Source: Oreocharis arfaki
Taxonomy: Eukaryota; Chordata; Aves; Passeriformes; Paramythiidae
Assembly (NCBI GenBank): GCA_013398015.1
Contig: VZRR01013897.1
Location: 100,589 to 164,588, forward strand
Direction of reading: 5' to 3'
DNA: 64,000 bases
A model generated the notes under the pieces. That model ran no database searches and was not told where the DNA came from. It saw only the letters and a list, made by a program, of their open reading frames with translations. This document shows positions 23,003 through 35,300 of this stretch, one piece after another. The translations under genes were made by a program, and so were the position numbers. The first letter of the stretch is position 1. Each line of letters starts with the position of its first letter.

Positions 23003-25462
23003 TCTGTTTCTCTTCATGCACCTTTTTTTAATTAATTTCAGCTGAATGGACACCAAAGCTAGGCACATAGTGAAAAATCTGTACAGGTTTTACAAATGTC
23101 ATCACAATTGTCTCAAATGTCTGAAATCAAGATTTGTACACAACATGAACCCTTCATTTAGAGCTGTGTGAGTTTATAACCTAACAAATGGCATTCCAGG
23201 CAACTCTACAGACGTTCAACTAGCCTACAGTTCGACAGAGCACACCGATCATATCAAAGATCTCTTGGTCAGTCAGCACAAGGAAAGGTAACGCTTAGAA
23301 ACAGAAATCCAGCAAATCCCAGTAAAACACAGGGGTGGGTTTGTCACTGCAGTACCTACAACACCTCCTGCTGAGCGCTAAGCACAGGGACAAAACTAAC
23401 CTACAGAGCCGGTCGTACCGCAGCCTTTTTGGTTTGGGTTCAGCTCGACTGGAAACCTCTCAAAGCTTTTTGCCCTCAGTGCCAGGGGACAAAGCAGCTA
23501 AGGCATTCACTCTGCACACCATTAGTGTTCATAATAGTGCAAATTAACAAGGTACCTCTGTCCAGGGGGTGGGAGGTTAAAGGTTTACTCAGGATCCAGA
23601 TTTAGGGTATTCCATCTATGGCTTGGCAATTCCTGTGTGGTCATGAGCTTCTTTCTTACAGAAAATATCAGTGCCTGTCTGGAGAATGTTGCTGGATGTT
23701 GAGTAGAACTTACCAGCTTTTACCTTTTGTCTGTCTGCTGTTTATACTTTGAACACATCCCAAGAGTGCCTTTGTAACCTCAGTCACCAGTGCCCTGCCT
23801 TTTTACCTCTGTAAGTCACGTAATTACTTGGGACCAGCAACGGGATTTTGAAAGTGTACTATCTTACATAAAATTCCCCTTCCTCAAAAGGTTAAGACTT
23901 TTAAGTTTTCAAACAATAGGGATGCATTCTGGTGAAATATATAATTGATAGTGTTACCTTGCATAGCAAGATAAAGTGTTAAGCCTTTTTATATTTTCTG
24001 ATTGAATCCTCTGGAACGCTCAGTCCTGTGGCAGAGGAATTTTGTGTTGTCAGTGTTCCCTCCTCAGGAGGCTAGGGTCAGACATTCCAAAGTGAGTGGA
24101 TGCCATAACAGCAGGCTGGGAGTAGCAAAGGGGAGGAGAAGGAGGTTCTTTATGCCTGTCTCTCTGTTAACACATTGCTGGTGCAACTTTTTCACCAGTA
24201 CATACCTGACCTACATCTATGAAGAATTCCAAAATTTACAGGCTCCTAACGCTCCACTGCGATGTGTGCGCTCTACTCGGTACAAAACAGTATCCTCACA
24301 ACCTGTTAATAATTATTGCTCACAGCTTACTAATTATTGCCACTTGCAATTATTAAAAAAGTACACAATCAGAATATGAGTTCCCTCTTCCATCAAATCT
24401 AGTCCACAATAGAATGAAATAGTTTTCCTTTGCTTGACTGTAAAGAGCTAATCACAACATATTGTCTTTGCTTTTTATCCTATTTAAAAATATATATTCA
24501 TGTCCATTTAAAGCAACCTTTTAGTGTCATAAGCCTGACTCTCGCAGTACATATCATTAGTGCATCTGTGGTGGCCTTTGGGAAATCCTACTGCCCTAGT
24601 GCCTTAGAAAACTTCTGTCTGGAATTGTCATCACATTCCCCAAGGCAGGGGCCTGACCAAGGGTGACAGGTATTCCACAGGGTGCTGGAAGCCCCAAACC
24701 TGCCCCTTGCTCTGAACTGAGCCATGTGGGAGCATCCTCTGTGTCAGCCCCAGTCTTTCCAGTCCTGCCTTGTCCCTTCCTCCTCCTCCAGTACAACGTC
24801 ATGGCTATGCCTGGTCATCCTTTACATGTAAACTCTGGAGCAGCTGGAGGGGTTTGAGCTGCCACCTGTGCTCAAACTGAACACAACAGAACACATTCTG
24901 CAAAGAGAGGAGAAAGAGCTGCCCCTGCCCAGGGACAGGGAGCATTTGTAATGGGATTTACCAGTGCAGTATGGTCTCACAACCATCTTCCATTCAATAC
25001 ACATGAGTCAAATTAAGAGCTTGTGCTTTTCCAGAAGTCAGGGGAAGGGAGTAAAATTTTCAGTGCCTTTGAGCTAGAAAGGATGAATGAAGCCTAATTC
25101 CTCCTACCTGCCCTAGCCCCTTTTAAAAGATTTTTGTGAGTAGTGTGCATCCCAACTCCTGTTTTAGTAGGGATGTCACTTCTCTGCTTACTCAGGAAAG
25201 CTGCAAATAAGGGAAATTCAAACTTCTCACAGAAAGGGGGAAGGTGAGGGGGTGTGGATAGGGCAGAGAAAAAAAAAAAAAACAAACAAAAAAAACCAGC
25301 TTAAAACAGCTTTAAGTGCATGTAAACATATTTATAAAACTCAGAAAAAAAATGGGTTTTCAATTTGTCGGTCTGTAGCTCTAAGAATGCTCCTCTCTCA
25401 CACCGATGAGTAAGGTGGAGTTGGCTTGTAGGCAGTGACTACTGACCCTGTCCCTTGTCCAG

Positions 25463-26364
25463 TCAGGTGGCCAGGATGCTTCTCCGAATAATGTCCGTCC
25501 TCCTGCCGATGGTGCTGTTCGGACTGAGCCTCTGCTGCCTGCACTTCTTTTCAGCCACTTCAGTCTCCGAGTCGCTCATTTCGGCGTCGGGGACATACCC
25601 ATCGTTCTCACTGTCAGGCTTTAACTTGCTTTTCGTCCGCTCCTTCACTGGAGCTCTGCCCACGCCCAGGTAGGGGTAGGCGGAGTTCTGGCGGCAGGCC
25701 TCCTCCAGGCTCTCCCCCTGCTGCTGCCTCTCCCCCTTCTTTGGAATTCGGAATCCGCCCCAGTTTTTCCCTGGGCTCGTGGGTGTGGTAGGCACTTTAA
25801 CTACTGTCTGATTAGAGTTTACTTTGACAAGACCCCCATTACATTTAGGCACTATATCCCTCCGAGTGCCAGGCGCTGACCTACCACTGGAGTGGTTCAC
25901 AGCCCTTTTGTTTTCCGATTGCCTCTGAGAGAGTTCTGTGGGTCTCAGCGGTTTGTGGTTGTGTTTAGAAGTCTTTTCCTTCAGTTCTGCCTTTGCCACC
26001 TCACACTGTGGGCGATTGTCTCTCCTTTTCCTGTGCTCTGGTATAACCATGCCATTTTTCTGCTGTGCTGATACAATCCGTGTCTCAGCAAAGGTCTTGT
26101 CAAAATTTAAAAAGCTGCCTGGAGCTGCACCTCCTTCCCTCGGGCTGGGCTGGCTCAGCAGGGATTTGCTGTCATTCCCAGGCCTGTCTCTTACCCTGTC
26201 TCTCTTGTGTGGCTTTTTCAAAGAGTGGGCCAGGGATGTGCCCATCTGCTTCCTGAAGAACGCAGAATGCCACTTCAGATCCTCAATCTTGGGGGCGTTG
26301 GGGCCCAGCGACGGGCTGTTGAACAGCACCGTGTTTTCCATGGAGGAGAATGAGGAAGGCACAC
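25463..26364 (-). CDS. JADE1: JADE1 terminal coding exon
   Basis: 902 nt: two bases completing Gly543, then residues 544-842 from VPSSFSSMENTVLFNSPSLG to RRTDIIRRSILAT, stop TGA at 25465-25463. Largely disordered, basic and serine-rich, with NWGGFRIPKKGER (743-755) and an acidic patch near 793-815. The same bases are open for 158 codons on the + strand, judged an antisense shadow. Confidence 0.97.
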
Positions 26365-29300
26365 CTGAATGGAAGCAAACTAAGTTCAAGTCAAGCAATT
26401 CCATAGCTGTGTAAATACTAGTTTGCAATGTACCTATTTTAACTGCGCTCCTCCTGCCTCACATATCCGTATCAGAAATGGGCATTTGGCTGCCTGTCCT
26501 GCACTTTTAGGTCACAACTCCATGGATATGTCATGGTTTCACAACATCCTGCTGGTCGGGTTTTATTTTCCTGTACCAGCACCTAAATTAAACTGTAGCA
26601 AAGACAAGTCCTAGCGCTACTCTGTCCACTCTGTCCACTAAGACAGAGACACTCCTCAGAGAGGGAGGCAAAAAGCAATCAGCAAGTGGACCTCACTGAT
26701 GCCATCGAAAATATGGTTTATTAGTTACTCAATAGTTAAAGGGTAATCTGGTCACTGCAGTAATTTTGAAGGTACTCATCTTTCTGAGAAATGAAATGAG
26801 AACACATGAGGTCCTGTTTGTCCTTCACAGCCTGTAAGCAAACCTTGTGCCTGTGGTCTAACATGAGAAAGGAAACACTGAGGCATACCTGAAACTCTTT
26901 CTTGTTCCAACTGCTTTGTGTAGCTGTTAAATATCTGTTCTTGAACTCTGCAAACAGATCTCTTGATTTTTTCTCTCCGCGTCACCATGTAAGTGAGGTT
27001 ACGCACCTGGAAGACAGCAAGGGGATGGGTTTTACAGGAATTGTATTCCTAGGATGTTGCCTGATCTGTGCTTTGAATTCATTCAGCTGGAATACTACAC
27101 CCCATTTAAAAAAGTTAGTAGCATATTTAAATTTAACCACCTTCAACACAATTAGTCGAGAACAGCCTATTTAATTGACAGGTTATCTGTTTAATTGACA
27201 GGCTATTTAATTGACAGATTATTCCATCAGATTTGGACAGCCACAGCACAGAAGTAACTTCAACAAACACCTGAGTCACGCACACATGAAATCTAGAGAA
27301 ATGTTGGAAATCTTTGTATGTACTCAGTATTAAATAGTTCCCAGATGAGGGAACCACTGAGAAGTACTGGTGGATGATTCCAAGGCTCCTCTCTCAGTAC
27401 AGCGTGGTGCCCTGTGAATTAGAACCTTGTGGGCTGACCTGGAGAAATGTAAAAAGTGTGTCTGTTTTTGCACAGGTCCCTTTTCTTAAATCGAAATTAT
27501 CTTGAATGTACAATCAGTGAGAACAGAGTAGTAAAACATTAAAAATATTACTAAAATCATGTAGCCTGTTTTGACATCACATTTAGAAATGGAAAGGATA
27601 CACACAGAATAATTTAAGATCCAGAGAACATGGTTACCAACTCTAATTATTTAGCTGATCAAAGAGAAGATGACAAGAAAGCTTGAGCACATGGAGCAGG
27701 AACAAAAGATCCTAAGTAACAGCTAGGATCTGGGCCATCTGAACAGCTAGACAAGGGCCACAGGCTGGAGTTAAAACTAGGAAAACAACCAAAAAATCAG
27801 AATTCCAGCAATTAGTAGTTAGGCATCAGGATCCTTTACGAAGGATGCAGTACATCCATGAGCACTTGCTATCCTGATTTAAAGATTAGACAGTTATTAT
27901 GGAAAAAAGGCCCTGGTTCCCCTACAGGTTACTGAGGTAGGGCCTCCTGAGCCAACTTTCGTCCATGGCCTACATGAGCCACGTGCTGTAGGGACATGAA
28001 AAACTAATTTCAGTGCTCTTTTTGGCTTTAAGAGCTCTTAAATTCTACTAGTTAACCCAAAAAGAAATGAATTTAGGATCAGATGTACTCATTAAAACAC
28101 CACGCTGATGCTACTGAACTGTTATTGAAACATTCAAAACCTAAATGAATCAAGCATCGTTTACCTCCCTAAGCTACACAGATAGTCCAGGGAAACATCA
28201 TCCTACTCTGGTATGCCAATGAAAAACAGATCTGCTGCAAATCAAGGTAAGTTTCATAATCTTTTTCACCAGAAGAAGGGAGCGTGGAAAGCCCTTAAAG
28301 GCTGAAAAGGCTTCAGCTGAGGGCTGCAGGACAGTCCACAGCCATCAGAGTTAATCAGTAAAAAAGCACAAACGAAAACACAGCAGTCCACTTGCAGGTG
28401 ATTGAATGCTACGTGCCAAGACCTGCTGGCCCTGTGACTGACCTCTGTGTGCAAAGGGTAATTGCTGTGCTCTGGAGAAATTTAGTGTTAGTGGTCTTGC
28501 CTGACAGCATAGCTCTGAGCTGTGAGCTGAGTGCAGCTCGGGGTGAGCATAGTTTGGGAACTTGGCTAACTGTGGCCAGCACAGGCAGTGCTGGGGCTTA
28601 CCCGCTCCAGGTCCTGCCGGAGGTGCGTGAAGAGCTGCAGCCTCCTGAACAGAACATCCTGCTCCCGTTTAGCCAGATTGTCCTCTTCGTCCTTCTTTGG
28701 GGTAATCAAAGGCTTGTTGAAGTTGGATTTCCTCTTCAGCTTCCAGTACTGGTAAAGGAATTCCACCGGCTCCTCGGGCAGCCGCAGCACTTTGGCCACT
28801 TCCAAAGACTCGACAAACGTGTAGAACTCGTCCTCCAGCTGCTGGAGCTTTTGCTTGCGGAGGCTGACCCTGTGGGCCTCCTCCTGGTTTTGATCCATGC
28901 TGTGGAAAGGGTCCATGTGGGCAGGAAGAGAGGTGTCCTGAATGCCATTCCTGCTCTCCTGATCCGGGCTTTCACTCAAAGCCTCAGCATCTGCTTTCTT
29001 GGTGGAGCTGTGCTTGGGACAGTACGACTTGAACTTCACCTCGTCATTCTCTACCAAGATGGTCTTCATCTCCAAGCCGCGGTCAAACGCGCAGGTGACG
29101 TGAAAGGCTGTTCTGCAGTTCTTCACTGAACACTGGAGAAAATAAATTGAAATTAATCATATAAATATAAAGTAAAGAAGCCACACTGCCCAAAACTATT
29201 CAAGCAGTCAGAGCTGCTTTGGAAGAAGAACCCTGTCACCGCACTCTGCTTCTAAGCTGCACTACCTTACTCTCTTCCATTAGGGTTATGACTTAGTGCT

Positions 29301-32300
29301 TTCAAGCCAGGCAAGGATCAAGTGGCCCAGAGGGACAGGAGTGTCTAACCCCACCTCCAGCCCCACTACACTATTCCATACCCAAAAAGCCACAAGAGGA
29401 ACATTCCTACTGACACCAGAGCCACTTGCATATAGCACCGTTACCCAAAGTAAAGTGTTCCCCTTTGGACTGTGCCAGCATGAGGGGGGAAAAAAACATC
29501 GTGGTGGCTCCAGGCCAGTCTGAGACTTTTAATTAAAGTCTATCCCAGCACCTGGACTCATGCTATCCAAAGGCCTCAACCGAGGGGAATATTTTTCCCG
29601 TTATCCCAATTTTATAACGTCAAATATTAAATCACTGTCAACCTTCACTGAGTACAGCCTTCACTTTGCTTGGGAGAGAAGGAGAACAGGAAATTCAAAT
29701 GCTGTCATTTTTCTTCCCTCTCAGTGAACCCAGCCATCATGGGCATTAGTAGTTCAGCTAATTTAGCACTTCATTTCCATTATACCAAATTTCCTTTTGC
29801 AAAATTCTGCCATAGATACCACCAGCCACCAACTGAGAGGTTTAAATATATATAAATATGTATATATACACAAACACACATACATATGTGTTTGTATCCA
29901 CTCACACCTTTGGTGAACAGCATTTTAAGTGGAAATGAGCATTAGTGCTCCTAACTAGGAAACAAAACTATGCTTAACCCAAGGCACCGGCCCTGAAAGA
30001 GCAACACACTGCACTGGGATGTTTATACAGTGCTTTGTAAAGAAGCCAAATCTCTCTCTCCTCTGGGTTTTCCTGCTCAGGTTGACTCAGCAGCCAGATG
30101 GCTTATGAAGGTACAGCAGGGTTTAAACTGCACATGTTTTAAATGAGCAGTCTTTAATAAAATCAACATATAAAAGGAATTAAAAAATACCAAGGCATCT
30201 TTTGCCCTTTCCTCTCCTAACAAACAGGCCAGGAGCATCCCAACTGGAACACTGAGCAGCACAGAGAAGTACTTTAGTCATAATTAGCTCTTACTGCAGC
30301 TCATGTTTTACTGGGAGAAGAGGGGGAAAGCCTCTCTCACTGGGAGGAAATCTGCTGCACCTGGGAGAATACACAGCCTTGTTTTTCCCAGCTTATTGCA
30401 GCTGCTCCCTGACCAGCCTGACACACACTTCCAGCTCTCCTAATTGTTGTGCACGTATCAGAAGGTGGTCTGGAGAATAGACAAAACAGTTTCAGCTACG
30501 TAACAGCAGCCAAGAGGGAGGGGATGGCTCTGCGAGGAGGGATTATGGTTGCAAATTTATATGCTGTGGACAGATTTATTTTCTCTAGTTAACACTTACT
30601 ATTTCATACATTCCTCACATGGAAGTGGACTGTGATAGGTTTCACTGAACTACTGCTGCACTGCTGGCTTACAGCTCTTCCTGGCAGCCTCGTCAAATGA
30701 CTTGGAGCAGAGGAGAAAAGGGAAATGGATATAAACTGATTTCAAAGTAGTGTAGGACTTGAGCAATTTTTGTGTCTTAATGCTGGTCTGACCACCATGG
30801 ATCCTGTAACATCAGGCTAGCCCCAAAAGAAAGAGCTCTACTCCAACCTCCTTATGAGACTGTAGTATCATCCTCTCTGTCTCAGGGAGCCTGCTGAGGA
30901 TTGTTTTGCTGCTGGAAGTGCTCTGAGGATGAGGAGCATCACTACAATGCTAAGTTACATCTTACTGTCTTTTTCTACACAATAAAAACACTGCCCCAAA
31001 TGGGTCACCTGTCCTTACACTCCCTTATCATTTGTTCTCAAGTAAAGCAGATCAAAGTCTTGTCTGCTGTCTCTCATCTGCTTTGTCAGGAACAAAGTAT
31101 CTCCTCTTTCCAAAATCTGAGGCTTGGTAATACGTTTTCTCAATCTTTCTAGATTTTAAAACTTTCCTTAAAAGGATTATTTAACATTTCTGAGTGATTT
31201 TCCACTACACAGGATCTGTAGGTGCCTTACAGCTAACAACCCAATATAAATATGCACATGAAACAGCACTGCCCAGTCTGAAATGTTCTGGTGCAGATCA
31301 GGTCAGTTAAGCCCATCGGAACAACCAGTAAACACATTTTGCTGTCTGCTAAAAACTGGCAAAAGAAAACACGTGGGTATCTGTGTGGTTAAATTACCTG
31401 TATAGAAGCTCCAACTTTTTCATTACAGAGGCTGCACACCAATGCCCATCTACTGCTGGGAATGTGGGAAACTTTTGTGATGGGCTCCATTTTTTCAGGG
31501 CTTCCGATGCTCACCTAAGAGAAAAGTAGTCAAAAAATGGAGTGACTGTGACACTGTTAACTGAAAAGAGAAACAATTTTACCAAAGAAGTCAAATTCCT
31601 TGTGTGTATATGCAACTTAGTGTGTCCCAAATTCCTCAGTTTATTTCTCACTTTGTGAACAAATAAACAAGTTTCAAGGTGAAGCCCACCAATTTAAGAT
31701 TATCACACAGGATGAACACTTTGACTACAAGAGCCCACAGGAATTCTGTCACATTCAAACCTTCCTGATTCACCTTTAATGTTCTGTTTACAAAGTGAAA
31801 TGGTATCTTGTGTCCTTGTTAAATGAGCTTTGCCAGAAGCAAAGGCCTCATTCTCCAAGGCTTAATTCTGATTAACAAAGGGAATGAAATTAGTTCCTTT
31901 ACAGGTGAAGCATCATCCCCCGCCAGACTTTTTATCTAACAAAGAATCTTTTATACTACATTTCTAAGCTGAACAATGCTTTAAAGAGGGGGGTTTTTTC
32001 TCTCCCAGAATCACATTCCAGCACTCACCTCTGGAATCCAGAGAGCACAGCTGACGTGCACCCACTTGGTGCCGCTCCGGGTGGGCTTCATGGCGCCGCC
32101 CTTCTTGGGGCACAGGAGGCACTTGGGCTGGACGCCCAGCGCGCAGGTCCGGCACAGCCAGCTGCCCTCGGGCACCTTCAGGATGCCGTAACACGCCTGC
32201 ACCCCCGCGGGCAGCAGAGGCAAAGAGAACAAAGCAAACACCGCGTTGTTTCTTAGCTGCTTACACACAGCCTCTCTCAACTCTCAAAATTATTTTTATT

Positions 32301-35300
32301 CAGAGGGGAAAAGTGCAGGAGGGCAACAAATTAGGAGCACATTTTTCAGAAGATTGCGTCTTTATGGAGGCCTCTATCCAAATTACTGTCAGCTTTAACA
32401 CGCTTAAGTTTCAGGTTTGATGCGATCAGAGGAACACTACAGGTCTGAAAATACCAACTTTACTCTGCATATCTTGCAGGACAGTCACTTGTACTTAGAG
32501 CTGTCATAGGCCAAGTCTTTTACCACTAGTACAAAAGCAGTTAAGTAACACATGCCAGAAAATGCGTTCCCTGCTCACCAGACGAGTTTTTCCAAACACC
32601 AAATGACAACAGAAACTTGTTAAAGCTGGGAAGCAAGGACAGGCTGATAGGAAGGCACCTGCCACAGTAAGAAGCATCCACGGAAACAGATGGGCTTAAA
32701 TTGTATCTCTTCTTTTACGTTAAGAAAACTTCTGAACTACCACAGAAAGGTGACACAGCAGTGCTTCCTTAGCACAGCTCAGTAGGTTCTCTGATAAATT
32801 ACCTGTAATAAACCCTACCTGGGTCCCTATTGATGGCCTTTTTGGAAAAGTTTTTGTTACCACCTGACACCCTGTTGCTGCCATACCTGGTGCACACAAA
32901 TATTGCATTTGTCACAGAACACCATTTCATTGCCGTCCTCTCCATCTGGAGACTGACAGACGTCACAGACAACGTCCTCATCATATTCAATCCCAAGCCC
33001 TTCTTCCGTCTCGATGGCATGGTTCATGTTATCGTAGCAGCGCTGCTCAAACTCCTCCATCACCCTTTCCATGGTGTACTCATCCAGCTCCAGCATCCCT
33101 GGAAAACAGGAGTTGTTCACATAGGTAAAGAAAGGAGTGACAACCATCACCACAAACAGCTCCACCTTCTTTTTTAACAGCTGAGTAGACACAGCCAATC
33201 CACAGATGGATGCAGTTCATTCCTAGACAATCATGTCTATTCCAGCATAAACTAGGGAAACTGTAAAAAAAAGTCAAAGTTGTCTTTTAACTGTATTAAA
33301 CTAACAAAAGTGGAGTATCCAACTCCTTCAGATTCTGAGAGCTACTTTCAAAGACTGATTCTGGCTTCCTGGTCTTGTCCTCATTTTTCCTTCTGGGACA
33401 GGCACCTTGTATGGCTTTTGCTCCAATTCTGCCACCCAGATGTTAACTCTGATGAAAGATCTGAAAGTATTTTGAACCAAAAATGATGGAGCAGGGGGAG
33501 AAAAATCAATGACAAAATCTCTTATGATACTAGAAGCGAATCTGCAGTTTCTAACAACAGTTGTTGGTTTATCACAAGTTCCATCCCAACAGGGTGCAAC
33601 CCCAACTGAGGTCTCCATCAGACCCTGCTACAACAATAAATTAATTAGTTTTAAAAAATGAAAAACATAGCTGTAATAAATGCAACAACAAACCTGGGAC
33701 AATAAATTAATGCAATATCTAATCTGGAATTTGCTCTTTTCCAAAAGCATCCATCAGAAAATTATTCATGACACACAGCACAGGCTGATTATGTTGTGGT
33801 ATTTTATAATTCAGATTTGTTTTGAAACAGAAAGGCCTCCCTTTCCAGGTAACTCCCCCAGTTTATATCCTGGGCATGACCTTCTATCATGTAGAATATC
33901 CCTTTGGTCAGTTTGGGTCACCTGTCCTGGCTGTGCTCCCTCCCAGTTTCTTTTGGTCACTTCCTCACTGCAGAGCCTGAGACAAGGAAAAAAAAGCCCC
34001 TGACTTAGGATAACCACAAACCTCAAAATGTCAGTGTGTTATCAACACCATTCTCATTACGAATCCAAAATTCAGCGCTTGTAGCAGCCACTGAGAAGAA
34101 ATTAACTCTATCCTCGCTGAAACCAGGACAGACAGAGAGGAGATGGCAACCTCAGGATGGGTGTTTTAACACGAAAGCTCTCCTTTTGGCTCTTCCTGTG
34201 AAAAACTGAACCAAAAAATCTATACAACAAAGAATAAAAAAAACCTCTCCAGCTCCTCCAGATCCAAAGACAAACACTCCACAAAAGTACTTCCAGCTTC
34301 CTTTACTGACAGGTAAATCCTTGCAGCAGAGATCAGTCCCGTACTACCCAAACTGAGCAGCTGAAAGGCAGCAAGAGGGAACATCCAACATCCTGCTGAT
34401 GAAAGAATTTTGCCCTGCGACCCAGAACTGCTGCACCAGCAAAGCAGATGATGGCAGGTTTTACACCAGCTTGCAACTGAATCCTGACCTCACAACTGCC
34501 CCCACTTTTAAGTGACCCTTGGAGACATGTGACTGACTGAGCATTTGCAAGGGTTACAGCAAGGGAAGCAGGAGCTGCAGCTCCCGTTCAGAGGTTTACA
34601 GTCATTCTTCTACAGACACACTGTACATTCTCAGTACCTGAAGCAGTCCAACAGGTATCAAAGAAAACACAGGGAATTTGTGGCTGCAGGGACACCAAAA
34701 GGAAGTGCTCCAGGTGCAGATCAGATAGTAGCTCACTTTTCAAATGCCCATTTGTAGTATCTGTAGTGTGCACTGTCTGACCAAGCTCCCATGTACGTTT
34801 CAAGACTCCCAACATGCTGCCTGGCACTCAGAGGAGCATTTCCTTCCCTTTGCATACAGCAAAACTGTATGATTTAGAGCAAACAAACTATGAGAAACTA
34901 CACCAAAACATAAGATCCAACAAATTCTAGCTGTTCAGTGTGCCATGTGCAGCACGTACTTTTAAAGGTTATGCTGGTGTAGCAGAATGGCTACCACAGG
35001 GCTCCCTGCAGAGGTACAAATCTGCCCCTCTTGTGCTGCTCACACCACACTGTGAGAGCCCTCTTCTGGTTTTGGCAAAAGACAGGCAGACTGGATAGAA
35101 AGATATCAAGCAAACAATAAAAAATACATTTTTCCCTTGAGGAAAGCTAAGGGAAGAAGATAACTGGAAAGGTAACCCAAACTTTGGAATTGTAAACTGA
35201 AATCCTCTAAGCCCAACACTAAACCTGAACAGGACTGATGTGAGATCTGGGAAAAAGGCCTAGGTAAGAGACCAGGTCAAGACATCATCTTTTTCTTGAT

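Larger units (their letters stand above)
22820..25462 (-). other. JADE1: JADE1 3' UTR (inferred)
   Basis: Continuous with the terminal JADE1 coding exon. The first canonical AATAAA motifs on the - strand after the stop are at 22997-23002 and 22841-22846, giving a 3' UTR of about 2.5-2.6 kb, in keeping with the multi-kilobase 3' UTR of mammalian JADE1. It contains a long A-tract on the + strand (about 25269-25297), which is U-rich in the transcript. Extent is inferred from signals only. Confidence 0.5.

Noticed and set aside
25938..26414. 158-codon ORF on the + strand
   Set aside because: Shadow of the terminal JADE1 coding exon.
28392..29129. 245-codon ORF on the + strand
   Set aside because: It lies opposite the 531-nt JADE1 coding exon. 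The - strand encodes clear PHD2 and flanking JADE1 sequence, so this is an antisense shadow.
34970..35040. Possible tRNA-like stretch
   Set aside because: No convincing A box, B box or cloverleaf could be formed by eye.
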